Assembly: GCA_964538615.1 (NCBI GenBank)
Contig: CAZIGK010000005.1
Span: forward strand, 62,001 to 126,000
Direction: 5' to 3'
Length of the DNA stretch: 64,000 bases
From: CAZIGK01 sp964538615
Lineage (GTDB): Bacteria; Pseudomonadota; Alphaproteobacteria; Rickettsiales; RI-342
In this document: positions 26,577 to 35,862 of the stretch, in pieces
Layout of the letters: the number at the start of each line of letters is the position of its first letter
Numbering within the stretch: the first letter of the stretch is position 1
Made by a program: the position numbers and the translations under genes
The notes under the pieces: generated by a model
What the model was told of the DNA's origin: nothing
Seen by the model: the letters and a program-made list of their open reading frames with translations, nothing else
Database searches by the model: none

Positions 26577-26622
26577 GTTTTCTTGCGTTAGGAACTGCAT
26601 GTTTGCAGATGCCTGAATCTAA

Positions 26623-26675
26623 AATACCGCCGCCAGTTGCCTGATATTGCACTGGCGGCGGTATTGTTTCTTTCT
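26623..26675 (+). terminator. Rho-independent terminator after acpP
   Basis: Perfect 15-bp stem AATACCGCCGCCAGT / ACTGGCGGCGGTATT (26623-26637 and 26651-26665) with a 13-base loop and a T-rich tail. It would make acpP a separate abundant transcript from fabF. Confidence 0.9.
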
Positions 26676-26749
26676 ACCCCTCTGCTGTTTTTTGCCGGAT
26701 GTATGCGGTATTTCTGTATGCCTCCCCTTCAGGTTAAGGATGTAAAACC

Positions 26750-28009
26750 ATGCGCCGAGTTGTTGTTACCGGTTTAGGATTGGTCACCCCGTTAGGCTGT
26801 GGGGTGGAATATAGCTGGAAGCGGCTGATGGCCGGTGAATCTGGCTTGCGTTCCCTGTCGCGCTTTGAGCCGGGTGAAAACCCCTGCCGGGTGGCGGGCG
26901 AGGTGCCTTATGGTACTGGCGAGGGCGAGTTTAATATTGATGACTGGGTGGATGTGAAAGAGCAGAAAAAAATGGATATGTTTATTGCATATGCCATGGC
27001 TGCAGGCATTCAGGCGGTGGAAGATAGTGGATGGAAACCGGAAGCGTATGAAGACCAGTGCCGCACCGGGGTTTTAATTGGATCCGGCATTGGGGGGTTG
27101 CAGAGCATTGAGCGCACCTCTCTTTTGTGCGAAGAGCGGGGTTCGCGCCGGGTGAGCCCATTCTTTATTCCTGCCAGTCTGATTAACTTATGCTCTGGAA
27201 ATTTGTCTATTAAGTACGGATTTAAGGGCCCGAACCATGCGGTGGTGACGGCCTGCTCTACGGGGGCGCATGCGATTGGGGATGCCAGCCGCATGATTAT
27301 GCTGGGAGATGCCGATGTGATGGTGGCGGGTGGCGCTGAAGCCGCCATTTGCCCGGTAGGGTTTGCCGGGTTTGCCGCAGCGCGCGCGCTTTCTACCAGT
27401 TACAATGACACGCCGAGCAAGGCGTCTCGTCCATGGGATAAGGGGCGTGACGGGTTTGTGATGGGGGATGGTGCCGGAGTTGTGGTGCTGGAAGAATATG
27501 AGCATGCGAAAGCGCGTGGCGCCAAGATTTATGGTGAAATTATTGGTTATGGCATGAGCGGTGATGCGTATCATGCAACGGCGCCGTCTCCGGAAGGGGA
27601 TGGGGCGTTCCGGTCCATGAAGATGGCGGTAGAGCGTGCGGGCATTGATGTGTCTCAGATTGATTATATCAATGCGCATGGCACCTCGACACCGAAAGGC
27701 GATGAGATTGAGCTGGGGGCTGTGAAGCGTCTGTTGGGGGATGCCATCAAGACGGTCTCGATGTCGTCTACAAAATCTTCGATTGGGCATTTGCTGGGGG
27801 CTGCTGGAAGTGTGGAGGCGATTTTCTGTCTGTTGGCCATGCGTGACCAGATGGTGCCGCCGACATTGAATCTGGATGATCCATCCGAAGAATGTATGGG
27901 GGTGGATTTGGTGCCGCATAAGGCGAAGGCACGTAAACTGGATATTGCCTTGTCCAATTCCTTTGGATTTGGCGGAACCAATGCCTCGCTGGTAATGCGT
28001 CGGGTCTAA
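26750..28009 (+). CDS. fabF: 3-oxoacyl-ACP synthase II
   Basis: Condensing enzyme for chain elongation. 419 aa, thiolase fold; N-terminus VVVTGLGLVTPLG, catalytic Cys169 in TACSTGAHAIG, the two active-site His in NAHGTSTPKGD and SIGHLLGAAG, and C-terminal NSFGFGGTNASL. AAGGAT precedes the ATG. mltG starts 6 bp downstream, as in many alphaproteobacteria. Confidence 0.97.
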   Translation: MRRVVVTGLGLVTPLGCGVEYSWKRLMAGESGLRSLSRFEPGENPCRVAGEVPYGTGEGEFNIDDWVDVKEQKKMDMFIAYAMAAGIQAVEDSGWKPEAYEDQCRTGVLIGSGIGGLQSIERTSLLCEERGSRRVSPFFIPASLINLCSGNLSIKYGFKGPNHAVVTACSTGAHAIGDASRMIMLGDADVMVAGGAEAAICPVGFAGFAAARALSTSYNDTPSKASRPWDKGRDGFVMGDGAGVVVLEEYEHAKARGAKIYGEIIGYGMSGDAYHATAPSPEGDGAFRSMKMAVERAGIDVSQIDYINAHGTSTPKGDEIELGAVKRLLGDAIKTVSMSSTKSSIGHLLGAAGSVEAIFCLLAMRDQMVPPTLNLDDPSEECMGVDLVPHKAKARKLDIALSNSFGFGGTNASLVMRRV

Positions 28010-28015
28010 CGAGGC

Positions 28016-28990
28016 ATGCGTCGCCGCACGGCCTTGGTGTTATTGCTGCTGTTACTAGGGGCGCCGCTATTGGTGGCGGGTCTTGGTTGGGGTTGGCTGA
28101 TGCACTATGCCCGTACACCGGGGCCTTTGGCGGAAGAAACCAGTTATGTCTTACGCTATGGCACGCCCAGTGCCGCGATTGGGCAGCAGTTGGAAGCGCA
28201 GGGTATTATTGAACATGCGGAAGCATTTTATCTGCTGGTGCGCTATGCCAGCTTGCAGGCGCATGTGCAGGCGGGGGAATATGCCATTTCACCGCACATC
28301 ACCCCGGCGCAGTTGATTGCTCTGTTACAATCTGGCAAGGTGATGCAGCGTAAGGTGATGGTGCCGGAAGGGTTGACATCGGTGCAGATTCGGCGGGTGC
28401 TGCAGGAAGCAGAGGCACTGGAGGGTGAGGTGCCAGAGATTGCTGAGGGCAGTCTGTTGCCGGACACGTATTTTTACATGCGAGGGGATAGCCGCGCTGA
28501 GCTGGTGGCACAGATGCGCGAAGCACAGCAAGCGTTGCTGGAGGCATTATGGCCGGAGCGTAGCCCGGAGGCTGTGGTACGAAGTCCGGAAGAAGCGTTG
28601 ATTTTGGCATCCGTGGTGGAGAAAGAGACGGGTGTGGAAGCGGAGCGCACGCGGGTGGCGGCGGTATTTAGTAACCGTTTGCGGCTGGGGATGCCATTGC
28701 AGGCAGACCCGACCGTATCCTATGGGTTGACGGGGGGTGAAAAGCTGGATCGGTTACTATCCCGCGTGGATTTGCAAACGCCGAACCCGTATAATAGCTA
28801 CCTGAACCGTGGGTTGCCACCGACACCCATTTGTCACCCTGGCAGGGCATCCATTGCGGCAGTCCTACACCCGGCGGATAGCAAAGACCTGTATTTTGTG
28901 GCAACGGGCAGTGGCGGGCATTGGTTTGCCGAAACTTTGGAAGAACACAACCGCAACGTGGCGAGGTATCGCCGGACGTTGCGGCCGTGA
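28016..28990 (+). CDS. mltG: Endolytic murein transglycosylase MltG (YceG-like)
   Basis: Cleaves nascent glycan strands at the inner membrane. 324 aa: N-terminal membrane anchor (~residues 5-27), LysM-like subdomain, then the YceG catalytic region with the E202-KET motif in ASVVEKETG, FSNRLRLGMPLQADPTVSYG and a C-terminal PICHPGRASIAAVLHPA stretch. In the usual TPICNPG motif the Asn is His here. It follows fabF with 6 bp between. Confidence 0.93.
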   Translation: MRRRTALVLLLLLLGAPLLVAGLGWGWLMHYARTPGPLAEETSYVLRYGTPSAAIGQQLEAQGIIEHAEAFYLLVRYASLQAHVQAGEYAISPHITPAQLIALLQSGKVMQRKVMVPEGLTSVQIRRVLQEAEALEGEVPEIAEGSLLPDTYFYMRGDSRAELVAQMREAQQALLEALWPERSPEAVVRSPEEALILASVVEKETGVEAERTRVAAVFSNRLRLGMPLQADPTVSYGLTGGEKLDRLLSRVDLQTPNPYNSYLNRGLPPTPICHPGRASIAAVLHPADSKDLYFVATGSGGHWFAETLEEHNRNVARYRRTLRP

Positions 28991-29004
28991 TGGGGGATGA
29001 CAGA

Positions 29005-29553
29005 TTACTTGGGACCGCCTTTGTCGGCCTGTTTTTGCACTTCTGCTGCGCGTGCGGCCTCCACAAGGGCGGTCGCTAAGACGCCAAGTAGGTCGGATAG
29101 ATTGCGTGACTCTGTGGAGGGCGATACGGTGGCGTCCCGCTGAGCGATACGGGTGTTTTTCCCTTCTTCCTGTGCTATGGCATAGCTGGTTGCCTGAAGC
29201 TGATTATCTGTGGCGATGCCTTGTACGGTAAGCTGGTTACCCGCGGTTAGCACGGATTTTGTTGCGTTCCCGGCAATGGTCATATTGTTGGCGGCGTTCA
29301 GTTTGCCACCCTGAACCGAGGCCTGGGCGTTAATGTTATTACCAGCGGTTATATTGACACCCACCAGCGAGCCCGTGGCGTTTATTTCGTTGCCAGCGGC
29401 CAAGTTGCTACCTGTGACATTATTGACAGATATATTATTCCCCGCCGAGATACTGCTACCCGTGGTACCAGAGTCAATCGTCCCATGGTTATGGGCAGCC
29501 GCGCAAAGAGGACGAATCAATCTCTCAAGACGCGGTTGGCAACGCGATGTCAC
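29005..29553 (-). CDS. Orphan protein with 17-residue beta-solenoid-like repeats
   Basis: 182 aa from a GTG at 29553, or 171 aa from a TTG at 29520; no good ribosome-binding site for either. After ~25 residues come about six repeats with an exact 17-residue period, each built as x-L/I-x-A-G-N-x-I/L with a Gly/Asn turn (e.g. NLAAGNEINATG, NITAGNNINAQ, VLTAGNQLTVQG), then a Ser/Thr stretch and a helical Lys/Ala C-terminus. The pattern resembles filamentous haemagglutinin beta-helix repeats. There is no signal peptide, so it may be a fragment of a larger adhesin or a small cytoplasmic solenoid. The start overlaps the folD end by 29 bases. Confidence 0.5.
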   Translation of the reverse strand: MTSRCQPRLERLIRPLCAAAHNHGTIDSGTTGSSISAGNNISVNNVTGSNLAAGNEINATGSLVGVNITAGNNINAQASVQGGKLNAANNMTIAGNATKSVLTAGNQLTVQGIATDNQLQATSYAIAQEEGKNTRIAQRDATVSPSTESRNLSDLLGVLATALVEAARAAEVQKQADKGGPK

Positions 29554-30409
29554 GGCGATGGCAGGCGGCTTGTAGGGTGTTATGCAGCAGGCAGGCGATG
29601 GTCATGGGGCCGACACCGCCGGGAACCGGGGTGATGGCAGCGGCGGTTTGTTGTGCGGAAGCGAACTGGATGTCTCCTACCAGTGTTGGCTTGCCGTCCC
29701 GTTCTATCCGATTGATACCGACATCAATGACAGTGGCACCGGACTTTATCCAGTCTCCGGAAATCATTTCCGGTTTGCCCACGGCGGCGACCAGAATATC
29801 TGCCTGACGGCAGATATCTGGCAGGTTTTGCGTGCGGGAGTGAGCGATGGTGACTGTACAGTTGGCTTGCAAAAGCAGCATGGCCATGGGTTTGCCGACA
29901 ATATTGGAGCGCCCCACCACCACGGCGTGTTTGCCGGAGAGATCACCCAGATATTGTTGTAGGAGCATCAGGCAACCCGATGGGGTGCAGGGCACCAGTG
30001 CCGATTGCCCGGTCATGAGTTTGCCGCTGTTGATGACGTGGAAGCCGTCTACGTCTTTTTCGGGTGCAATGGCTTGAATGACGGCGTTTTCGTTGATATG
30101 GGAGGGGAGGGGAAGCTGCACCAGAATACCATCCACCGTATCATCTGTATTCAGGCGGTGGATATGGGCGAGTAATGCTTCTTCCGTGGTGGTGGCGGGG
30201 AGTTCCAGATGCAGGGAGTGCATGCCGACTTCTTCTGTCTGACGGACTTTATTGCGCACATAGACCTGACTGGCGGCATCTGTGCCCACAATAATCACGG
30301 CAAGGCCGGGGGTGAACTGGTGGGTGCGGCGAAGTTCTGCCACATGGGTGGCGATGGATTGGCGTAGCAGGGCGGCGGTGGCTTTACCGTCGATCAGGGT
30401 GGCGGTCAT
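29525..30409 (-). CDS. folD: Bifunctional methylene-THF dehydrogenase / methenyl-THF cyclohydrolase
   Basis: Interconverts one-carbon units on tetrahydrofolate. 294 aa: VRNKVRQTEEVG carrying the catalytic Lys, substrate motif ILVQLPLPSH, the PEKDVDGFH signature, cofactor motif VVGRSNIVGKPMA and the C-terminal PVPGGVGPMT. The start ATG at 30409 is 10 bp after the transporter stop; an upstream frame to 30445 overlaps that gene. Confidence 0.96.
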   Translation of the reverse strand: MTATLIDGKATAALLRQSIATHVAELRRTHQFTPGLAVIIVGTDAASQVYVRNKVRQTEEVGMHSLHLELPATTTEEALLAHIHRLNTDDTVDGILVQLPLPSHINENAVIQAIAPEKDVDGFHVINSGKLMTGQSALVPCTPSGCLMLLQQYLGDLSGKHAVVVGRSNIVGKPMAMLLLQANCTVTIAHSRTQNLPDICRQADILVAAVGKPEMISGDWIKSGATVIDVGINRIERDGKPTLVGDIQFASAQQTAAAITPVPGGVGPMTIACLLHNTLQAACHRRDIALPTAS

Positions 30410-30419
30410 AGGGTGCTCT

Positions 30420-31940
30420 CTAGGGTTTGAGGAGGGGGATGGCAAGGTAATAGCACACCAGTGGAATAACCGCCATGACCGCGATGTTCAGCCAGAGTCC
30501 GGCTTTCGCGATATCCGCTATGTGCAGGTGCCCGGAGCCGAACACAATGGCATTAGGAGGTGTGCCAATGGGGGTCATGAAGGCGAAGCTGACCGCAAAG
30601 GTGGACGGCACCATGAGCAGCAGCGGATCTGTGTCGGTGGCGACTGCCAGTGCAGAGAGGATGGGAAGAAAAGCGGAAATGGCGGCGACATTGCCCATGA
30701 ACTCGGTCAGGATTTTCATGGCGAGTACGACCACGAAGAGTAGCGCGAAGAAGGGGACATTGCTGAGGTCTGAGAGTTCTTGTCCGACCCATTGTGCGAG
30801 GCCGGATTCTTCCGCGATACCGGCCAGTGTCATGCCGCCACCGAAGAGCAGCAGAATGCCCCAGGGAAGTTTTTCTGCTTCTTTCCAGGTGAGGACGAAT
30901 TCTCCCTTTTGGAAATGCACCGGCACCATAAAGCACAAGATCGCACCGAGCATGGCGATACCGGAATCTGTCAGGTGGAGTGGCATGAGATTGTTGAGGG
31001 GTTCCTGAAACATCCACAGCAACGCAGTGCCGCCGAAGAGCAGGGCAATGGTGCGTTCTCCCCGGCTCATGCTGCCCAGTTTTGACAGTTCCTCTTCTAC
31101 GAGTGCGTCTGCTCCGGCAATACGTCCCAATCCGTTGGGGAAGACCAGTTTGGTCAGCACCAGCCATGCCAGAAATAAGAGTCCGGCGCAGAGAGGGACG
31201 GCCAGTAACATCCAGCCCGCGAAGCTGATATTATAGCCATAGCTGCTGCGGATAAAGCCGTTCAGTACGGCATTGGGCGGTGTGCCAATCAGGGTGGCGG
31301 AACCGCCGATGGAGGCGGCATAGGCCAAACCCAGCATCATGCTGACAGCAAAATGATGCGCGCCTTTTGCATTGGTTTCGGTGGTTTGTTTGAGCAGCAG
31401 GTTCACCACGGAGACTGCCATGGGCAGCATCATCACCACGGTTGCGGTATTGCTCATCCACATAGAGAGGAAGGCAGTGGAGGCCATGAAGCCGCCGATA
31501 ATGATATTGGCATTGCTGCCGACCGCTTTCAGGATGTTCAGGGCGATGCGCAGGTGCAGGTTCCATTTTTCCATGGCCAGTGCCAGAATAAACCCGCCCA
31601 TGAAAAGAAAGACGACCGGATTCCCGTAATTCATCGCGGTGCGGGGCATGGAGGCTACTTCCAGCATGGGAAAGAGTACCACGGGCATGAGGGCAGTGAC
31701 GGCCAGAGGCAGGGCTTCGGTCATCCACCATAACATCATCAGTGCGAGCACTGCGGTGACTTTCCAGGCTTCCGGACTCATGCCTTCCGGTGCGGGAGTC
31801 ATCAGCATCAGGGCGCAGACCATGGGTGCGAGCAGCAAGCCGAAGGCGCGACGCAGGTGGTCTGCCTCCTGAAAGCGTTGACGGACGGCGCGGATGCGGT
31901 TGCGATAGGCAAGAGACGACGGGTTGGTGCGGTGTTGCAT
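30420..31940 (-). CDS. DASS-family (SLC13) sodium/dicarboxylate or sulfate symporter
   Basis: 506 aa, about twelve hydrophobic segments. Both family SNT-type motifs are visible: WMSNTATVVMMLPMA in the first half and a second re-entrant region with the GTPPNAIVFGSG signature; GTPPNAVLNG also occurs mid-protein. These motifs bind sodium and substrate in known members. Substrate (C4-dicarboxylates, citrate, sulfate) cannot be decided. folD is 10 bp downstream. Confidence 0.88.
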   Translation of the reverse strand: MQHRTNPSSLAYRNRIRAVRQRFQEADHLRRAFGLLLAPMVCALMLMTPAPEGMSPEAWKVTAVLALMMLWWMTEALPLAVTALMPVVLFPMLEVASMPRTAMNYGNPVVFLFMGGFILALAMEKWNLHLRIALNILKAVGSNANIIIGGFMASTAFLSMWMSNTATVVMMLPMAVSVVNLLLKQTTETNAKGAHHFAVSMMLGLAYAASIGGSATLIGTPPNAVLNGFIRSSYGYNISFAGWMLLAVPLCAGLLFLAWLVLTKLVFPNGLGRIAGADALVEEELSKLGSMSRGERTIALLFGGTALLWMFQEPLNNLMPLHLTDSGIAMLGAILCFMVPVHFQKGEFVLTWKEAEKLPWGILLLFGGGMTLAGIAEESGLAQWVGQELSDLSNVPFFALLFVVVLAMKILTEFMGNVAAISAFLPILSALAVATDTDPLLLMVPSTFAVSFAFMTPIGTPPNAIVFGSGHLHIADIAKAGLWLNIAVMAVIPLVCYYLAIPLLKP

Positions 31941-32050
31941 GCGAGGATGAAGCCATGGTTCTTATCAAGATGGCGTATAGTAGTACTCCGAAGTGGCGGT
32001 GGAGGCAAGGTGCGATGCCAATGTCAGGCAGCATCGGAAGCGACGGTTTG

Positions 32051-32755
32051 CTACTCTTCTTCTGTATCCAGCGCCAGTGCCGCTTTCACCAGCGGTATGG
32101 TGATGCCTTGCTTGAGGGCGAGGGTGAGTTGGTCTACCCGGCGCGCTAACTGGCGTACCCCCAGAAAAGAGCGTTGCATGTGGGTGAGCATGTAGTGCAG
32201 GGTTTTATGATCCGGACGCAGCTGCCGGTCTTCCAGTTGTTTCAGGAGCAACTGTGCGAGTAACGTATCATCCGGAGGGAGGAGGTGTAGCACCGGCAAG
32301 GCGTGAAGGCGGGAGCGGACATCCGGCAGGTGCGTGGGGTAAGCCGCCGGTGGCTGGTGGGCGGTCAGGATGAGGTGGGCATGCTGTTCCCGCACGCTAT
32401 TGAGCAGGTGGAACAGGCGGGTTTCATCCGGCAGGGTTTTGAGGAAGTGAGGAGCATCCTCCAGAATCAGAAGGGGATGTTGCTGCACCAGTTGGCTGGT
32501 GGAATGTGCGGATAATTCATCGCTACGAAGCCAATGTGCGGGCATGGTCTGCTGGTGCTGCCAACAGTGGAGCAGGTGGGTTTTGCCAGAGCCTTCCGGC
32601 CCGGTGAGCCACATGATGCGGTCTGGCCATGTGTGTAGCGGTTGGGTGAGTTGCTGCCACGCCTGCTGGTTGCTGGCAGAGAGAATAAAATCTTCCGGTG
32701 CCCAGTTGGGATGTTCCGGGAAGGCGAGGGGGAGTTGATTGAGGCGGCGTGACAT
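32051..32755 (-). CDS. hdaA: HdaA/Hda-like regulator of DnaA
   Basis: 234-aa AAA+ protein homologous to the DnaA ATPase region; with the beta clamp it promotes ATP hydrolysis by DnaA and prevents re-initiation. Near the N-terminus QLPLAF (residues 7-12) fits a clamp-binding motif. Walker A GPEGSGKTH at 52-60; Walker B is PLLILEDAP, with Glu-Asp instead of Asp-Asp/Glu; sensor region VRSRLHALPVL. It is 2 bp downstream of the DUF2066 gene, a pairing known in alphaproteobacteria. Confidence 0.9.
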   Translation of the reverse strand: MSRRLNQLPLAFPEHPNWAPEDFILSASNQQAWQQLTQPLHTWPDRIMWLTGPEGSGKTHLLHCWQHQQTMPAHWLRSDELSAHSTSQLVQQHPLLILEDAPHFLKTLPDETRLFHLLNSVREQHAHLILTAHQPPAAYPTHLPDVRSRLHALPVLHLLPPDDTLLAQLLLKQLEDRQLRPDHKTLHYMLTHMQRSFLGVRQLARRVDQLTLALKQGITIPLVKAALALDTEEE

Positions 32756-32757
32756 GG

Positions 32758-33966
32758 CTATTGTGGCATCAGGACCCAGTAGCTATTTTGCCGCTGTACC
32801 TGATAGCCCTCTGATTGCAGGGCAGTGGCCAGTTCCGTCATGCTGCCGGAGAAATGGAGGTAGGCGTCTGCCTGACGGGTGGTCATGGCGCTGACCTGAA
32901 CGGATTGTACCATGGGTAGTTGTTCCAGCTTGCGGCGGATATTGGCCCATTCCCGCATGGATTGCAGCGGGGTGAGGATTTTGATCCGGCTAACGGTGGC
33001 GGAGGGCGTGGGTGTATTGTAGGGAAGGGGCTGGTTGGAGAGGTTTTGCAAGGTTGGAGCCGCCGTTGCCAGAGTCGGGGGCACCTGTGCGGGCAGGCTT
33101 TGCAGGATGCGGTCTGCCCCCATTTGGAACAGGGCGTCCGCAATATCTATGGCTTCTGCCTCCACGCTGTGCTGCTGGCTGAGGTCAGCCATGCGGCTGA
33201 GCTTGATTTTCAAAGCGATACGGCTGTTGGCGCGTTTGACCAGTGCGGCATCCGCGATCAGGACATCATCCGCCTGATAGCGGGTGGCCAATTGACGTAA
33301 CGCCTGCGGGTCTTTTTGCTGTAATTGCGGCAGGGGGAACAGCACGTTATCCTGCTGATCAGCTTGTGGTACCAATACCTGAAACTGGCCGAACATGGCG
33401 CCCTGTTTGCGCTGCCATGCCTGATACCATGGGCTGGTGCTATCCCATAGCAGAATACCGCTTTGTGTGCGCAGAGCCGGAACAACCAGCAGCTTGGTGA
33501 TGCGCACGTTCGGGTTGGCGCCATTGGGGTTTAACGGGTAAGCTGCGTTTGGGTCTGTTGCCGTGCCAACAGATGCGGGCATGGGGGCGACATTGGCAAC
33601 CTGACCGAGCATATTCGCATCAAACATAATGGAGAGGGCAGCTTCGTAGCTTTTGGGGCCGATTTTCTCGTTCTGCACTTCGTAACTGCTGACAAGAGAG
33701 CTGATTTGATGGGGTTTTAGCCCTTGCAGTGGGGCAGCCAGCATGTTGGCTTCCACCAGCCGTTGCATGAGGGTTTGAAAGGCATCCTGCTCGGCTTTTT
33801 CAATGGCTTTAGCGCGGGCGTCTGTGCCATTGGCGGCTGTGGCCTGTGCCTTGACCCCTTCAATGTAATAAAGGCTTTGTTGTGCCTGTGCCGAGGGAAT
33901 GTTCAGCCATACCAGCCAGGCAGAAAGCCACAGGCACAGGAGGGAACGGGACAGGCGTTGCATCAT
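32758..33966 (-). CDS. DUF2066 exported protein
   Basis: 402 aa with a signal peptide ending at about SAQAQQ (residue ~28) and no later membrane segment, so probably periplasmic or envelope-attached. The YYIEGVKAQATAANGTDARAKAIEKAEQDAFQTL type opening and the position immediately before hdaA, opposite purM, mark it as DUF2066; function is unknown. The frame continues to 34494 beyond the start, but the tandem ATGs at 33966/33963 with GGAGA upstream and the signal peptide fix the N-terminus. Confidence 0.82.
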   Translation of the reverse strand: MMQRLSRSLLCLWLSAWLVWLNIPSAQAQQSLYYIEGVKAQATAANGTDARAKAIEKAEQDAFQTLMQRLVEANMLAAPLQGLKPHQISSLVSSYEVQNEKIGPKSYEAALSIMFDANMLGQVANVAPMPASVGTATDPNAAYPLNPNGANPNVRITKLLVVPALRTQSGILLWDSTSPWYQAWQRKQGAMFGQFQVLVPQADQQDNVLFPLPQLQQKDPQALRQLATRYQADDVLIADAALVKRANSRIALKIKLSRMADLSQQHSVEAEAIDIADALFQMGADRILQSLPAQVPPTLATAAPTLQNLSNQPLPYNTPTPSATVSRIKILTPLQSMREWANIRRKLEQLPMVQSVQVSAMTTRQADAYLHFSGSMTELATALQSEGYQVQRQNSYWVLMPQ

Positions 33967-34113
33967 GGTCGTACGTCTCCGGACGGCAGAGGGGTAAAGG
34001 ATGCATGCCTGCTTGCGCCGTGCCCGAAACAGGGTTATGGATAGCAGCGGCTGCATCGTTAAAAAATCTATGGAGCCTATCAATAAGCGATTCTGACCTT
34101 TAAGGAAAGTCCC

Positions 34114-35148
34114 ATGACACATTATCAGGCCGCCGGAGTGGATATTGATGCCGGAAACCGTCTGGTTGATGCAATCAAGCCACAGGCGAAACGTACCCGG
34201 CGAAGCGGTTGTATGCAGGATTTGGGGGGGTTTGGCGCATTGTTTGACCTGAAAGCGGCGGGGTATGATGACCCGATTCTGGTTTCGGCCACGGACGGAG
34301 TGGGTACCAAGCTGAAAATTGCCATTGATAGCGGATTGCACGATACGGTGGGGATTGATTTGGTGGCTATGTGTGTGAATGATCTGGTCGTGCAGGGAGC
34401 GGAGCCACTGTTCTTTCTGGATTATTTTGCGACAGGTAAACTGGAGAATGCCGTGGCAGAGCGCGTGATTGCTGGCATTGCGGAAGGGTGTCATATCGCA
34501 GGGTGCGCACTGATTGGGGGTGAAACGGCAGAGATGCCCGGCATGTATGGGGCGGGAGATTATGATCTGGCAGGTTTTGCTGTGGGTGCGGTAAGCCGGG
34601 ATAAATTACTGCCCGCCGCCAACCTGCAAGCGGGAGATGTGGTGTTGGGTCTGGCTTCCAGCGGCGTGCACTCCAATGGTTATTCTCTGGTGCGGCATGT
34701 GATGAAGCAGCAGGGATTGGTCTGGAGCGATGCGGCGCCCTTTGCTGACGGACAAACACTGGCCGAAGCTTTGATGACCCCGACACGCATTTATGTAAAG
34801 CCCCTGTTGCAGGCCATAAAAGCAGGTGGCGTGAAGGCGCTGGCGCACATTACGGGCGGTGGATTGCTGGAAAATATTCCACGGGTATTGCCAGAGACCT
34901 TAGGGGTGGAATTGACCCTGCCCGCGCAGCGCCCTGCGGTGTTTGACTGGCTGCAACAGGCAGGTGGTATTGCACCAGTAGAAATGTGGCGCACCTTTAA
35001 TTGTGGTATTGGCATGGTGGTGGTGGTGGATGCTGCCCGTGCCGATGCGTTGCAAGCTCTGTTGCGGGATGCCGGGGAGGAAGTGAACCATTTGGGCAGT
35101 GTGGTGCCGCGAGGTGCTGAAGCGGTGATGGTGCGCACGGCAGCCTGA
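34114..35148 (+). CDS. purM: Phosphoribosylformylglycinamidine cyclo-ligase (AIR synthetase)
   Basis: Fifth step of purine synthesis, ATP-dependent ring closure. 344 aa; DLGGFGALFDL, ATDGVGTKLKIA, GGETAEMPGMY and HITGGGLLENIPR motifs are standard. AAGGAAA precedes the ATG. It is divergent from DUF2066-hdaA (147 bp apart) and followed 12 bp later by purN. Confidence 0.97.
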   Translation: MTHYQAAGVDIDAGNRLVDAIKPQAKRTRRSGCMQDLGGFGALFDLKAAGYDDPILVSATDGVGTKLKIAIDSGLHDTVGIDLVAMCVNDLVVQGAEPLFFLDYFATGKLENAVAERVIAGIAEGCHIAGCALIGGETAEMPGMYGAGDYDLAGFAVGAVSRDKLLPAANLQAGDVVLGLASSGVHSNGYSLVRHVMKQQGLVWSDAAPFADGQTLAEALMTPTRIYVKPLLQAIKAGGVKALAHITGGGLLENIPRVLPETLGVELTLPAQRPAVFDWLQQAGGIAPVEMWRTFNCGIGMVVVVDAARADALQALLRDAGEEVNHLGSVVPRGAEAVMVRTAA

Positions 35149-35160
35149 GGATACGGGGTG

Positions 35161-35769
35161 ATGAAGCGGCGGGTTGCGGTATTGATTTCGGGCGGGGGCA
35201 GTAATTTGCAAGCCTTGCTGGATGCTGCTCAAGCGCCGGATTATCCGGCAGAGATTGTGCTGGTGCTGAGCAATAAGGCCGAGGCGTTTGGCTTACAGCG
35301 AGCTGCCAACGCCGGGGTGCCGACAGTGGTGGTATCGCATGGGGAGTATGCAAACCGCGAGAGCTATGACCGCGCCGTACAGGTGCTATTGGAGGCCTAT
35401 GACGTAGAACTGGTGTGTCTGGCCGGGTTCATGCGGTTACTGTCCCCATGGTTTGTGCAGGAATGGCATGACCGGATGCTGAATATTCACCCGTCTCTGT
35501 TGCCGAGTTTTAAGGGGTTGCATACGCATCGGCAGGCGTTGCAGGCGGGTGTGAAGCTGGCGGGCTGCACGGTGCATCTGGTACGTGCTGAGATGGATGT
35601 GGGGCCGATTGTGGCGCAGGCCGCTGTGCCGGTGCTGGATGAAGATACCGAAGAAACGCTGGCAGCACGGGTGTTGGTTCAAGAGCATCAACTATACCCG
35701 CAAGCCTTGCGCTGGTTGGCAGAAGGGCGGCTGCAAGTGCGGGAAGAACGTGTGTTTCTGAGACGGTAA
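35161..35769 (+). CDS. purN: Phosphoribosylglycinamide formyltransferase
   Basis: Transfers formyl from 10-formyl-THF to GAR. 202 aa; N-terminal VLISGGGSNLQALL phosphate-binding loop, catalytic Asn and His in MLNIHPSLLPSFKG, and HLVRAEMDVGPIVAQ with the catalytic Asp. The frame has GTG then ATG at 35158/35161; the ATG is taken. folD in this window supplies its cofactor. Confidence 0.96.
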   Translation: MKRRVAVLISGGGSNLQALLDAAQAPDYPAEIVLVLSNKAEAFGLQRAANAGVPTVVVSHGEYANRESYDRAVQVLLEAYDVELVCLAGFMRLLSPWFVQEWHDRMLNIHPSLLPSFKGLHTHRQALQAGVKLAGCTVHLVRAEMDVGPIVAQAAVPVLDEDTEETLAARVLVQEHQLYPQALRWLAEGRLQVREERVFLRR

Positions 35770-35800
35770 GGTTGTTGGCGCGTCGAAGGCTTTACGATCC

Positions 35801-35836
35801 AAAAAAAGCCCCGCTCAATCGGTGGCGGGGCTTTTT
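35801..35836. terminator. Bidirectional terminator between purN and ndk
   Basis: Stem GCCCCGC (35808-35814) / GCGGGGC (35825-35831) flanked by A-run and T-run, so it works for both the plus-strand purN and the minus-strand ndk, which converge here. Confidence 0.92.
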
Positions 35837-35862
35837 ATCTGTCGGAAACGAGGGGGTGGGGG

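Noticed and set aside
29333..29575. 80-aa hydrophobic open frame on the plus strand
   Set aside because: It is the complement of the repeat protein's coding strand; apparent hydrophobicity is a by-product of the repeat codons.
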